From: an uncultured Coriobacteriaceae bacterium
Lineage (GTDB): Bacteria > Actinomycetota > Coriobacteriia > Coriobacteriales > Coriobacteriaceae
Assembly (NCBI GenBank): GCA_944321435.1
Contig: CALULH010000009.1
Span: forward strand, 1 to 64,000
Direction of reading: 5' to 3'
Length of the DNA: 64,000 nucleotides
The notes under the pieces are model-generated. The model was given only the letters and a program-made list of their open reading frames with translations. It did not search any database and was not told the origin of the DNA. This document shows positions 17,873 through 26,517 of the stretch, piece by piece (positions within the stretch are counted from its first letter, which is position 1; each line of letters opens with the position of its first letter). The position numbers and the translations under genes are program-made.

Positions 17873-18724
17873 ATGGCATACGTTTCTCGCAGAGCGCTTT
17901 GCACCACGGGTGCCACGGCCGCGCTGGCCTGCGTGCTGGGTCTGGCAGGCTGCAACGGCGGTAACGCCTCCGGTACCGACGCCGCCTCTGGCTCCAGCGC
18001 GGGCAGCGCCGCCTCCGCCAGCGGCGACGTCACCACCATGACGTCTGGCACGCTAACCTTTGCCACCTCGCCGGACTACCCGCCGTTCGAGAACCTGGAG
18101 AACGGCGAGTACGTGGGCTTGGACATGGATCTCGGCCGCGCCATCGCCGAGGAGCTCGGCCTTGAGTGCGAGTACACCAACATCGACTTCGACGGCATCG
18201 TGCCCGCCATCGTTGCCGGCGGCCAGGCCGATGCCGGCCTCTCGGGCATCTCCATCACCCCGGAGCGCGAGGAACAGGTCGATTTCTCCGACCCGTACTA
18301 CGTTGACAACCAGGCCGTGGCTGTTATGAGCAGCAACGCCGACATTACCGAGGACAACGCCACCGACGCGCTCAACCAGGAGGGCGTCAAGATCGCCGTG
18401 CAGTCCGGTTCCACGGGTGAAGCGTTTGCCGCCGAGAACTTCCCCAACGCCGAGCTCGTGAGCTTCCCCAACTTCACCGACGCCTTCGCCGCGGTGAACT
18501 CGGGCCAGGCCGTCGCGGTCTGCGGCAACAGCGCCGTGGTCCAGCAGATGCTCTCCGGCGCCTACACCGACCTGCATACCGTTTACACCTCGGCGACGGG
18601 CGAGGAGTACGCCATCGCCGTCAGCAAGGACAACCCGGAGCTCCTGGCCGCCATCAACGAAGCCATCGCCACGCTGCAGGAGGATGGCACCTTGGACGAG
18701 CTTATCGCCAAGAACATGGGCTAA
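17873..18724 (+). CDS. Amino-acid ABC transporter substrate-binding lipoprotein
   Basis: 283 residues from ATG 17873 with AGAAGGGA at 17857-17864. The signal peptide has a twin-arginine-like SRRALC near the start and a lipobox LAGC with Cys27, then a Ser/Gly/Ala linker. The mature part matches family 3 polar amino-acid binding proteins: LTFATSPDYPPFE, GLDMDLGRAIAEELG, DFDGIVPAIVAGGQADAG and ISITPEREEQVDFSDPYY. It should capture an amino acid outside the membrane and deliver it to the permease and ATPase encoded next. The exact ligand cannot be read from sequence. Confidence 0.9.
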   Translation: MAYVSRRALCTTGATAALACVLGLAGCNGGNASGTDAASGSSAGSAASASGDVTTMTSGTLTFATSPDYPPFENLENGEYVGLDMDLGRAIAEELGLECEYTNIDFDGIVPAIVAGGQADAGLSGISITPEREEQVDFSDPYYVDNQAVAVMSSNADITEDNATDALNQEGVKIAVQSGSTGEAFAAENFPNAELVSFPNFTDAFAAVNSGQAVAVCGNSAVVQQMLSGAYTDLHTVYTSATGEEYAIAVSKDNPELLAAINEAIATLQEDGTLDELIAKNMG

Positions 18725-18753
18725 GCCGCATCGCACGTCCGTACACGCTCAAG

Positions 18754-18786
18754 GCGGCCCTTCTCCCATGCCGGGGGAGGGGCCGC
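18754..18786 (+). other. GC-rich hairpin between binding protein and permease genes
   Basis: GCGGCCC and GGGCCGC arms extended by a CTCCC/GGGAG stem around an ATGCC loop, with no T-run. Located just after the binding-protein stop. In ABC operons such hairpins often protect the 5' message, so that more binding protein than permease is made. Confidence 0.5.
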
Positions 18787-18809
18787 ACGTTTAGGAAGCG
18801 AGGCAAATC

Positions 18810-20141
18810 GTGAGAACCGCCCACGTGAGACCCGCACGCCGTGCGACCGCGGCGCTTGTCGCCCTGGCTTTGTGCCTCACGGCCTGCCTGGCCGGCATGG
18901 TGGCGCCTCGGCAGGCCAGCGCCATGGATGTGGTGCGCTGCACGGGTCGTCCCAATTCCAGCGACGACAAAACGGTCATTCAGGGGGCCACGCAGTCGCG
19001 CATCACCTTCGAGGCCACGGTCGAGGAGGGGGAGGGCGTGAGCGTCCTTACGCTCACCATCCCTCAGGACACCACGTTTGAGACTGACGATCTGGCCGTG
19101 ACGCTGCTCAGCGGCACCGATCTCATGACGCGCAACGAGGTCTCCTACGATCTGGAGGTTGTCGGTCAGAACCTGGTTTTCAACTTCGACGAGCCGCTCG
19201 CGCAGGCGGGGCACCTCAACATCATCGTGTACGGGGTGTACTTCCCGCAGGCGGGCGGTGACATGCAGGTGGAGGCAACTTACCGGCTCGCGAGTGGCGA
19301 CGAGCACGATATCGAGGGCATCCCCGTGATCCCCGTACAGGGCATCTCGGGTACCGAGGCGCTTTCCCAGTGGCTTGAGCAGCAGCCCTGGGTGCAGGCC
19401 TGGAACGCCAACCGCTTCCTGCACCTGTTCTTCGACCCCACCATCCTGGTCACGAGTTTCCCCGTGGTGCTGAACGGCTTCTTCATGTCGGTGGCCATCG
19501 TGGCGCTGTCGTTCCCGCTGGCCATTCCGGTGGCGCTGGTGCTCGCGCTCATGCGCCTCTCCAAGTTCGTGGTGTGGCGCGGCATCGCCACCACGTACGT
19601 GAACCTCATGCGCGGCACGCCGCTTTTCCTGCAGATCTACGTGGCGTTCTTCGGTCTGCCGCTCGCCGGTATCCAGATTCCCAACTTCCCGCTGGGCGTG
19701 ATCGTCATGACGCTCAACTCGGGCGCCTACATGTGCGAGATCTTCCGCGCCGGCATCCTGTCCATCAGCAAGGGGCAGACCGAGGCCGCCCGCTCGCTCG
19801 GCATGAACCGCGTGCAGACCATGGTCTACGTTATCCTGCCGCAGATGTTCCGGATCGTCATCCCCAACCTCACCAACGAGTTCATCACGCTGTACAAGGA
19901 CACCTCGCTTCTGGCCGCCGTGGGCGTGATGGAGCTCGTGATGTACGCGCGCACCATCGTGGCGTCCACCGGCTCCATTACCCCCTACATCGTTGCGGCG
20001 GCGTTCTACCTGGTCATAACCCTTCCGCTTTCCAAGATCACGCGCCATCTGGAGGAGAGCCTGCGCGGCGGCAAGAAGCGCAAGCGGGCCTCCACGGCCG
20101 AGAAGGGCGCCGACGCTCAGAAGGAGGCTGCTCATGCCTAA
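18810..20141 (+). CDS. Amino-acid ABC transporter permease with an extracytoplasmic N-terminal domain
   Basis: 443 residues from GTG 18810, about twice the usual length of HisM/GlnP-type permeases. Residues 1-38 form a signal peptide (hydrophobic 13-32, ASA at 36-38). Residues 39 to about 205 are a beta-rich soluble domain with no motif I recognise. Residues about 215-410 form the permease core with the conserved loop [19 protein letters not shown] (322-340), the coupling helix that docks on the ATPase. The extra domain sits where a fused binding domain is found in some Gram-positive GlnP proteins, but does not look like a type 3 binding fold. Overlaps the ATPase gene by 8 bases. Confidence 0.85.
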   Translation: MRTAHVRPARRATAALVALALCLTACLAGMVAPRQASAMDVVRCTGRPNSSDDKTVIQGATQSRITFEATVEEGEGVSVLTLTIPQDTTFETDDLAVTLLSGTDLMTRNEVSYDLEVVGQNLVFNFDEPLAQAGHLNIIVYGVYFPQAGGDMQVEATYRLASGDEHDIEGIPVIPVQGISGTEALSQWLEQQPWVQAWNANRFLHLFFDPTILVTSFPVVLNGFFMSVAIVALSFPLAIPVALVLALMRLSKFVVWRGIATTYVNLMRGTPLFLQIYVAFFGLPLAGIQIPNFPLGVIVMTLNSGAYMCEIFRAGILSISKGQTEAARSLGMNRVQTMVYVILPQMFRIVIPNLTNEFITLYKDTSLLAAVGVMELVMYARTIVASTGSITPYIVAAAFYLVITLPLSKITRHLEESLRGGKKRKRASTAEKGADAQKEAAHA

Positions 20142-20889
20142 CCCGACTTCCGCTTCCGCAGAGCCCATTCTGCGCATCGAGGACCTGCACAAGAGCTTCG
20201 GAGAGACGGATGTGCTGAAAGGGATCTCGCTCGATATCGAGAAGGGCGAGGTCGTGGTGGTGCTCGGGCCCTCGGGCTCGGGCAAGTCGACCATGCTGCG
20301 CTGCCTGAACCTCCTGGAGAAGCCCACGGCGGGCAAGATCTTCTTCGAGGGCGAGGAGATCACCGCGCCCAAGGTCAACATCAACAGCGTGCGCGAGCGC
20401 ATGGGCATGGTGTTCCAGCAGTTCAACCTGTTCCCTCATTTGGATGCCCTGCACAACGTGATGCTCGCCCAGCAGAAAGTGCTCAAGCGGTCGAAGGCCG
20501 AGGCGGCCGAGGTTGCCCGGGTCCAACTGGAGCGCGTGGGGCTGGGGGACCGGTGCGATTACTTCCCCGGCGAGCTGTCCGGCGGCCAGCAGCAGCGCGT
20601 GGCCATTGCGCGCGCGCTCGCCATGGACCCGCACGTGATGCTGTTCGACGAGGCCACGAGCGCGCTCGATCCCGAGCTCGTCCGCGGCGTGCTCGACGTC
20701 ATGCGTGAGCTCGCCCAGCAGGGCATGACCATGGTCGTGGTCACCCACGAGATGGGATTCGCCCGCGACGTGGCCGACCGCGTGATCTTCATGGAAGGCG
20801 GGCATATCGTGGAGCAGGGGACCCCTGAGCAGGTCTTCGAGCACCCAAAGAGCGATCGCACCCGCGCCTTCATCGGCGAGGTGTCGTAA
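20134..20889 (+). CDS. glnQ: Amino-acid ABC transporter ATP-binding protein
   Basis: 251 residues with all ABC motifs: Walker [10 protein letters not shown] (45-53), Q-loop VFQQFNLFP, signature LSGGQQQR (148-155), Walker B VMLFDE (168-173), D-loop SALDP and H-loop VVTHEM. It closely follows the GlnQ/HisP/ArtP subfamily that powers polar amino-acid uptake. Translationally coupled to the permease through an 8-base overlap, and last in the three-gene transporter operon. The convergent downstream gap to carD is filled by repeat elements that may act as terminators. The symbol is given by family; the substrate is not proven. Confidence 0.9.
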   Translation: MPNPTSASAEPILRIEDLHKSFGETDVLKGISLDIEKGEVVVVLGPSGSGKSTMLRCLNLLEKPTAGKIFFEGEEITAPKVNINSVRERMGMVFQQFNLFPHLDALHNVMLAQQKVLKRSKAEAAEVARVQLERVGLGDRCDYFPGELSGGQQQRVAIARALAMDPHVMLFDEATSALDPELVRGVLDVMRELAQQGMTMVVVTHEMGFARDVADRVIFMEGGHIVEQGTPEQVFEHPKSDRTRAFIGEVS

Positions 20890-20950
20890 GCTCAGAGGCA
20901 ACGCGGCAACATCGGAGAGCTACCCGCCAGACCAGCAAGGTGACAGTCAA

Positions 20951-20993
20951 GCGAGAAGGGCGGGGTTATCGTCGATCGCGAGTTCCGCAGACA
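20951..20993 (+). repeat. Double-hairpin repeat element, copy 1 (left arm only)
   Basis: Carries the outer left arm (GCGAGAAGGGCGGGGTTATC and the GTCGATCGCGAGTTCCGCAGAC that follows) nearly identical to copy 3, but is cut off before the inner hairpin and replaced by a tandem repeat of CAGACCAGCAAGGTG leading into copy 2. Confidence 0.6.
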
Positions 20994-21014
20994 GACCAGC
21001 AAGGTGGCGGTCAC

Positions 21015-21083
21015 GCGAGAAGGACGGGGCATATCGTCCTGGCGCAGTTCTGCAGGCAAAGGAAGCGCCGTTTCCGGCGCGTG
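21015..21083 (+). repeat. Double-hairpin repeat element, copy 2 (right arm missing)
   Basis: Left arm GCGAGAAGGACGGGGCATAT, conserved CAGTTCTGCAGGCAAA box and an inner hairpin around CGCCGTTTCCGGCG. The sequence then diverges, so the closing right arm is absent. The left arm matches copy 5 at 27.9 kb better than copy 3. Confidence 0.65.
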
Positions 21084-21122
21084 CGGATTGAGAAGCCCAA
21101 CTCCCAGTGACGTGAGGGCCGT

Positions 21123-21241
21123 GCGAGAAGGGCGGGGTTATCGTCGATCGCGAGTTCCGCAGACAAAGAAAGCGCCGTTTCCGGCGCTTTCGTCTTGTCG
21201 AGGACTGTCTGAGCAGGCGACGATAACCCCGCCCTTCTCGC
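21123..21241 (+). repeat. Double-hairpin repeat element, copy 3 (complete)
   Basis: A perfect 24 bp outer inverted repeat (21123-21146 with 21218-21241) encloses an inner 10 bp hairpin with a TTTC loop (GAAAGCGCCG at 21168-21177, CGGCGCTTTC at 21182-21191). Conserved boxes flank the inner hairpin: GTTCCGCAGACAAAG on the left and CTTGTCGAGGACTGTCTGAGCA on the right-hand side as two adjoining blocks. It lies between the 3' ends of glnQ and carD, where a two-way terminator is expected. Confidence 0.75.
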
Positions 21242-21259
21242 CCAAACGTCTTTTGGCCG

Positions 21260-21751
21260 TTAGTTCTCCGAAGCCGCAACCTGCGCTTCGAGCAGCTCTT
21301 CGACGTGCTCCTCCGTGCATTCGAGGGCGCATGCCAGCTCCTCGAGCGAGCGCCGGCGCGCCTCTTTGAGCACGCGGGCGTAATAGCTGCTGGGCTTGCG
21401 GGAATGCTCCTCGGCCGACCTGATGCGATGGCGCATGGTTTTCACCACGCGCACGGTGTCGGGCGCGCCGTGCTTGATGAGCTGCTTGAAGTAGGTCTCC
21501 TCGAGGTTCGCGTTGCGCTCGGTGAAGTCATCGCACTCGAGGTCGTTGTAATGGTCGATCAGCTCCTCGGCGGCCTCGCGCGAGATCGCGGGGTGCAGGC
21601 GGTCTGACTGGGCAACTGGGTACATGAGCTGCGTTTTCTTGTGGCCGCTGCCGGCCTCGAGGATGAGCATGGGAGTCGGGGTGTCTTTGAATCCGGTAAC
21701 CGTGCAAACGCCCTGGCCGGGATGGATAAGGTGCTCTCCGATGCTGAACAT
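21260..21751 (-). CDS. carD: CarD family transcriptional regulator
   Basis: 163 residues from ATG 21751, with GGAGG about 8 bases upstream; the frame continues to 21778 without need. The N-terminal FSIGEHLIHPGQGVCTV is the CarD/CdnL RNA-polymerase-interaction domain (Tudor-like) that binds the beta subunit. The C-terminal helical part (RRRSLEELACALECTEEHVEEL) corresponds to the DNA-binding domain. CarD proteins stabilise open promoter complexes and are global, often rRNA-linked, activators in actinobacteria. Monocistronic as far as can be seen, convergent with glnQ. The length is normal for the family. Confidence 0.9.
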   Translation of the reverse strand: MFSIGEHLIHPGQGVCTVTGFKDTPTPMLILEAGSGHKKTQLMYPVAQSDRLHPAISREAAEELIDHYNDLECDDFTERNANLEETYFKQLIKHGAPDTVRVVKTMRHRIRSAEEHSRKPSSYYARVLKEARRRSLEELACALECTEEHVEELLEAQVAASEN

Positions 21752-21776
21752 GCTCAAAACCTCCGTATTCTCACGC

Positions 21777-21811
21777 AATTGGCGCTATTTTACCATGTGA
21801 CAAGCGCCATT
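21777..21811 (-). promoter_or_regulatory. Inverted repeat with -10-like hexamer upstream of carD
   Basis: AATTGGCGCT (21777-21786) is repeated inverted at 21802-21811 with one mismatch, flanking a TAAAAT on the minus strand (21787-21792), about 36 bases before carD. It could be the carD promoter with an overlapping operator, or an mRNA leader hairpin. Confidence 0.4.
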
Positions 21812-21961
21812 TACCAGCAGAGTCCATAATATGAACACAAATTACCTGGGAAAACGTACGCTAAAGAAGCCGTGTGTTGGGCGTGGCTGCAGCAGGGTAT
21901 ACAACAAAATTTCTGTTCACATGGCGATTGCGCGCCGCGCGCGGGGGCGGCCGGTGCCATG

Positions 21962-21970
21962 TGCTACTAT
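21962..21970 (+). promoter_or_regulatory. Candidate extended -10 promoter for argS
   Basis: TG at 21962-21963 followed, after one base, by TACTAT (21965-21970), an extended -10, lies 42 bases before the argS start. No -35 is evident, as is common for extended -10 promoters. Confidence 0.4.
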
Positions 21971-22012
21971 TTCCCCGTTTATCACGCCATCTCAATGCAT
22001 GAAGGAGCCTCT

Positions 22013-23851
22013 ATGCCCGAGAAGATCGAACAGTTGGTGCGCGCCGCGCTTGCCGCGGCCCAGGCCGCAGGCGACCTGCCCGCCTTCGAGCTTGCGGATT
22101 GCGGCATCGAGCGCCCGGCGGACACTTCTCACGGCGAGTGGACCTCCACCTGCGCCATGCGCTCCGCCAAGCTTGCGCGCCGCGCCCCCCGCGCCATAGC
22201 CGATGCGCTCGTCGCGCATCTGCCCGCCGATCCGGCAATCGAGAAGGTCGAGGTCGCCGGGCCCGGGTTCATCAACTTCTACCTGTCCGTGGCCGAGAAG
22301 AACGACGTGTTCCGCCGCGTGCGCGCGGAGGGCCCGGACTTCGCGCGCTCAAACGTGGGCCAGGGCCAGAAGATCCAGGTCGAGTTCGTCTCGGCCAACC
22401 CGGTTGGCCCCATGCACGTGGGCCATGGGCGCTGGGCGGCGCTGGGCGACTCGCTGGCGCGCGTGCTGGAGCATGCCGGCTACTGCGTGGAGCGCGAGTT
22501 CTACATCAACGACCACGGCAGCCAGATGGACGTGTTCGGCCGCTCGCTGGTCGAGCGCTACCTGCAGCTCGTTTCCCTCATGGGCGAGGGCAAGTCCTTG
22601 GAAGAGGCGCACGACGCGCTCGAGGCCGACCGCGTGGCCTTCGTGGACGACGAGGACGGCGCGCACCCTGAGCTGCATCCCCGCATGGACGCCTTCAACG
22701 AGGCCCTGGGAGGCAACGCGTACGGCGGCGGTTACATCATCGACGAGGCTGCCCGCTTCGTGGCGGAGGACGGCGTCAAATGGGCCGACGTGCCCGAGGA
22801 CGAGCGGCTGCTCGCCTTCCGCGAGCGCGGTTACGAGCGCATGCTCGCCGATATCCGCACGACCTGCCATGACGCCCGCGCCGATTTCGACGTGTGGTTC
22901 TCGGAGCGCAGCCTGTACGAGCGCGACGAGAACGACGAGACGGCGGTCGACCGCGCCTTTGACAAGCTGCGCGCCATGGGCTACCTCTACGAGAAGGACG
23001 GCGCGCTTTGGTTCCGCGCCACCGACCTGGGCGACGACAAGGACCGCGTGCTGGTGAAGGCCAACGGCGAGTACACCTATTTTGCGTCCGACGTCGCGTA
23101 CCACTGGAACAAGTTCCAGCGCGTCGACCACGTCATCGACCTGTGGGGCGCCGACCACCACGGCTACATCAAGCGCATGCAGTGCGTCTGCCAGGCCCTG
23201 GGTTACCCCGACGGGTTCGAGGTGCTTCTCGGCCAGCTGGTGAACCTGCTGCGCAGCGGCAAGCCCGTGCGCATGTCCAAGCGCCGCGGCACCATGGTCA
23301 CCTTCCGCGAGCTTCTGGACGAGGTGGGCGCCGACGCCACGCGCTACACCCTCATCAGCCGCTCCAGCAACCAGATGATCGATTTCGATATCGACGCGGT
23401 GAAGGAGAAGAGCCAGGACAACCCGGTGTACTACGTGCAGTACGCCCACGCCCGCGTGTGCTCCATCCTGCGTCGCGCCGCCGGCGTGACGGCGGAGCAG
23501 GCCGCCGAGATGGGCATGGACGCGGTGGCCGAGCGCGCCGTGGGCGATAACCCCGACTACGCGCTGCTGACCGATCCCGCCGAGCTGGCCCTTGCGCGCA
23601 CGCTCTCCGAGCTCGCCGATCTCATTGCCGGTTGCGCCCGGGATCGCGCGCCGTTCCGCCTCACGCACTACGTGGAGGATCTCGCCAGCCAGTTCCACTC
23701 GTTCTACGGTGCTTGCCAGGTGCTTCCGCGCGAAGGTCATCCCTTGGATGAGGGGCTGTCCCGCGCGCGCCTGGGGGCCTGCGATGCCGTGCGCCGCGTG
23801 ATCGCGCTCGTGCTGTCGCTTATCGGCGTGAGCGCTCCGCAGCAGATGTAG
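22013..23851 (+). CDS. argS: Arginyl-tRNA synthetase
   Basis: 612 residues from ATG 22013, preceded by AAGGAG at 22003-22007; the open frame upstream to 21872 is not supported. Class I synthetase signatures are visible: SANPVGPMHVGHGR with the HIGH-type HVGH at 135-138, and RMSKRRGTMVTF as the KMSKS equivalent. The ArgS N-terminal additional domain (residues 1-110) and the C-terminal DALR-type anticodon-binding helices (LARTLSELADLIAGCARDR) are in the usual order. It charges tRNA-Arg with arginine in the cytosol. A terminator-like hairpin follows directly. Confidence 0.95.
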   Translation: MPEKIEQLVRAALAAAQAAGDLPAFELADCGIERPADTSHGEWTSTCAMRSAKLARRAPRAIADALVAHLPADPAIEKVEVAGPGFINFYLSVAEKNDVFRRVRAEGPDFARSNVGQGQKIQVEFVSANPVGPMHVGHGRWAALGDSLARVLEHAGYCVEREFYINDHGSQMDVFGRSLVERYLQLVSLMGEGKSLEEAHDALEADRVAFVDDEDGAHPELHPRMDAFNEALGGNAYGGGYIIDEAARFVAEDGVKWADVPEDERLLAFRERGYERMLADIRTTCHDARADFDVWFSERSLYERDENDETAVDRAFDKLRAMGYLYEKDGALWFRATDLGDDKDRVLVKANGEYTYFASDVAYHWNKFQRVDHVIDLWGADHHGYIKRMQCVCQALGYPDGFEVLLGQLVNLLRSGKPVRMSKRRGTMVTFRELLDEVGADATRYTLISRSSNQMIDFDIDAVKEKSQDNPVYYVQYAHARVCSILRRAAGVTAEQAAEMGMDAVAERAVGDNPDYALLTDPAELALARTLSELADLIAGCARDRAPFRLTHYVEDLASQFHSFYGACQVLPREGHPLDEGLSRARLGACDAVRRVIALVLSLIGVSAPQQM

Positions 23852-23865
23852 GGGCGTGTTTTGAG

Positions 23866-23906
23866 AGGGCGGGGGCGTCGGGGCAAGCCGGCGTGCCCGC
23901 CCTTTT
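23866..23906 (+). terminator. Terminator after argS
   Basis: AGGGCGGG (23866-23873) pairs with CCCGCCCT (23896-23903), followed by TTT. It lies 15 bases after the argS stop. Confidence 0.65.
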
Positions 23907-24017
23907 CCATGCGCAGCCCGGGTCCCGGCGCTGTCCTTCTCGGCGGGGAAGCGCGTATTTGCAGGCAAAATACCGCGGAAAACGCGCCTGTGCGGCCCTG
24001 TCGGCAAAAAATCGTGG

Positions 24018-24023
24018 TACACT
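24018..24023 (+). promoter_or_regulatory. Candidate promoter -10 for rho
   Basis: TACACT about 195 bases upstream of the rho start, just before a terminator-like hairpin. No good -35 is seen. Confidence 0.3.
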
Positions 24024-24028
24024 CAGCC

Positions 24029-24055
24029 CAAGCGCTGTTGGAAAGCGCTTTTTAG
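24029..24055 (+). terminator. Terminator-like hairpin in the rho leader
   Basis: AAGCGCT and AGCGCTT arms around an 8-base loop, followed by TTTTAG. It either backs up the argS terminator or attenuates transcription into rho, whose product is known to autoregulate in other bacteria. Confidence 0.5.
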
Positions 24056-24216
24056 ATTCCTTTTCCTCACAGTTTTGCCGCGCGAAGCGTGTCTTCGCCC
24101 TGCGATCATGCCCAGCGCCGTTTTAGGCGGCGTCAACGCGCAGGTTCGGCGGGCGAGAAGCACGAGCTCAGACGGGCCGCGCGGTGTTCGGCAAATCGGG
24201 AGAAAGCAGAAAACCC

Positions 24217-26517
24217 GTGGCAGATCAGACCGATCAGGTAGCAGAGAACATCCAGAATACGGCGTCCGAGGCGCCCGTCGAGGCTCCCGCGCAGGCTGAG
24301 CCTGAGGTCCCTGCGGCCGCCGAGGCCGAGCAGGCCGCGCCCGATGCCGCTCCCGCACCGCGCCGCCGCGGCCGCCCGCGTAAGAGCGCGGTGGCCACGT
24401 TGGCGGGCGAGGAGCGGCCCAAGCGCCGCCCCGGCCGCCCGCGGAAGACCCAGGCGGGGGCGGAGGAGGCGTCGGCGGCCGCGCTGAGCCCCGAGGTCAT
24501 GCAGGCTCGGGCGCTGGCGCAGATTTCGCAGGCCGCCGTGGTCCGTGCGGAGCGCCGCGCCGAGGAGGAGCGCGTGGCCCTGCTCGAGGGCGAGGAGCCG
24601 CCCGCGCCGCGCCGCCGCGGCCGCCCGCGCAAGAGCGCTGCCGCCGCGAGCGCCGAGCCGGCCCAGCCTGCGCTTGACCTTGCGCCGGCCGAGCCGCCCG
24701 CGCCGGCGGACGCCGCTTCGGCACCGGAGGACGCCGCCGAGGCGCCCAAGCCGCAGCGCCGCCGCGGGCGCAAGTCGAAGGCGCAGCTCGCGGCCGAGGA
24801 AGAGGAGCGCGCCCGCGCCGCCGCCGAGGCGGCAGGGGCGCTGCTGGCAGGCGATACCCCGGCCGGGTCGGATGCTCCCGAGGCTGCGGGCGCCGCCGAT
24901 GCGCCGGCCGATTCCCAGCCCGCCAAACGCCGCCGCGGGCGCCCGCGCAAGAACGCGGCTCCAGCGGGTGAGGCAGCCTCGGACGCGGCTTCCGCCGCCG
25001 AGGCGCCCGAGGGCGCGGACGCCCCCAAGGCGTCCCGCCAGGATGATGCCAAGCACGCCCGCGACAAGCACGACCGCGCGCCCAAGGCGGCGCGCGAAGC
25101 CGATCGCGAGGGGCGCCGCTCCCATACCCAGCGCCGCGACGAGCGCGCGGGCGGCCAGAACCGCCCCGGCAAGAACGACCAGCGCGCGCTGCGCAACCAG
25201 AATCGCCAGGGCAAGCGCAACCGCTACAACATGCCCACCGAGCCCACGCTCTCGCGCGAGGACTGCGCCGCCATGAAGGTCGCCGAGCTTCGCGAGCGCG
25301 GATCCGAGCTGGGCCTGGAGGTGGCGGGCGTCAAGAAGGCCGAGCTCGTCGACATGGTCTACGAGGCGGCGGCCCGGGCCGAGGGCTTCCGCGATGTCGC
25401 CGGCATCCTCGAGATCGGCAACGAGGGCTTCGGCCATCTGCGCGTGAGGGGCTACTTCCCCAGCCGCGACGACATCTTCGTGGCCGCCAACATGGTCCGC
25501 GCCGCGGGCCTGCGCCCCGGCGACTACGTCACGGGCACCTCGCGCCCCGCGCGCCCGGGCGACAAGTACCCCGGGCTCGCCAAGATCGAGTCCGTTAACG
25601 GCGCGGATCCGGAGGAGGCGCGCAAGCGGCCCAAGTTCTCCGAGCTCACGCCCATCTTCCCCAACGAGCGGCTCAGGATGGAACACGGCAAGGACTCCAT
25701 CACCGGCCGCGCCATCGACATCGTCTCTCCCATTGGCAAGGGGCAGCGCGGCCTTATCGTCAGCCCGCCCAAGGCGGGCAAGACCACGGTGCTCAAGCAC
25801 ATCTGCCAGTCCATTGCCGTGAACAACCCCGAGGTGCATCTGATCTGCCTTCTGGTGGACGAGCGCCCCGAGGAGGTCACCGACATGCAGCGCTCCATCA
25901 AGGGCGAGGTCGTGGCCTCCACCTTCGACATGCCCGCCGAAAACCACACGCGCGTTTCCGAGCTCGTGATCGAGCGCGCCAAGCGCCTTGTGGAGATGGG
26001 CGGCGACGTGGTGGTGGTTCTCGACTCCATCACCCGCCTGGCGCGCGCCTACAACCTGGCCGCCCCGGCCAGCGGCCGCATCCTCTCCGGCGGCGTGGAC
26101 TCCGCCGCGCTCTACCCGCCCAAGAAGTTCCTGGGCGCCGCCCGCAACATCGAGAACGGCGGCTCGCTCACCATCCTGGCCTCCGCGTTGGTGGAGACCG
26201 GCTCCAAGATGGACGAGGTTATCTTCGAGGAGTTCAAGGGCACGGGCAACATGGAGCTCAAGCTCGACCGCGACCTGGCCGACCGCCGCGTGTTCCCGGC
26301 CATCGACCCGGTTGCCTCGGGCACGCGCAACGAGGACCTTCTGGTTGACGAGAGCATGCGCCCCTTCGTCTGGGGCATCCGCCGGGTGCTCGCCAACATG
26401 AACAACACCGAGCGCGCGGCCGCGGCATTCATCAAGGGCCTCAAGAGCACCAACACCAACGAGGAGTTCCTGATTCGCTCGGCCAAGCGCGCCGCGGATC
26501 GCCCGGAGATGCTCTAG
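24217..26517 (+). CDS. rho: Transcription termination factor Rho with long AT-hook-rich extension
   Basis: 766 residues from GTG 24217 (GGGAGAAAG upstream); GTG 24184 is an alternative. E. coli Rho is about 420 residues, so roughly 335 residues are added at the N-terminus. The extension is Ala/Glu/Pro-rich and contains basic AT-hook-like motifs near residues 47, 70, 131 and 238 (core RGRPRK or PGRPRK) plus a variant RRRGRKSK near 180, then an Arg/Asn/Gln-rich stretch. The core starts near 341 with the Rho N-terminal helical domain (KVAELRERGSELGLEV), then the RNA-binding cold-shock fold, Walker A SPPKAGKTTVLK near 515, and the ATPase domain to the end. Such extensions are known in actinobacterial Rho and increase RNA binding. 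Confidence 0.95.
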   Translation: MADQTDQVAENIQNTASEAPVEAPAQAEPEVPAAAEAEQAAPDAAPAPRRRGRPRKSAVATLAGEERPKRRPGRPRKTQAGAEEASAAALSPEVMQARALAQISQAAVVRAERRAEEERVALLEGEEPPAPRRRGRPRKSAAAASAEPAQPALDLAPAEPPAPADAASAPEDAAEAPKPQRRRGRKSKAQLAAEEEERARAAAEAAGALLAGDTPAGSDAPEAAGAADAPADSQPAKRRRGRPRKNAAPAGEAASDAASAAEAPEGADAPKASRQDDAKHARDKHDRAPKAAREADREGRRSHTQRRDERAGGQNRPGKNDQRALRNQNRQGKRNRYNMPTEPTLSREDCAAMKVAELRERGSELGLEVAGVKKAELVDMVYEAAARAEGFRDVAGILEIGNEGFGHLRVRGYFPSRDDIFVAANMVRAAGLRPGDYVTGTSRPARPGDKYPGLAKIESVNGADPEEARKRPKFSELTPIFPNERLRMEHGKDSITGRAIDIVSPIGKGQRGLIVSPPKAGKTTVLKHICQSIAVNNPEVHLICLLVDERPEEVTDMQRSIKGEVVASTFDMPAENHTRVSELVIERAKRLVEMGGDVVVVLDSITRLARAYNLAAPASGRILSGGVDSAALYPPKKFLGAARNIENGGSLTILASALVETGSKMDEVIFEEFKGTGNMELKLDRDLADRRVFPAIDPVASGTRNEDLLVDESMRPFVWGIRRVLANMNNTERAAAAFIKGLKSTNTNEEFLIRSAKRAADRPEML

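Larger units (their letters stand above)
23852..24216. other. Intergenic region between argS and rho
   Basis: 365 bases holding the argS terminator, a candidate rho promoter, a second terminator-like hairpin, and otherwise no coding signal. GTG 24184 would extend rho upstream by 11 codons. Confidence 0.6.

Noticed and set aside
20951..21241. CRISPR array at the repeat cluster
   Set aside because: Units are long, palindromic, irregularly spaced and mostly partial, with no short direct repeats and regular spacers, and no cas genes nearby.
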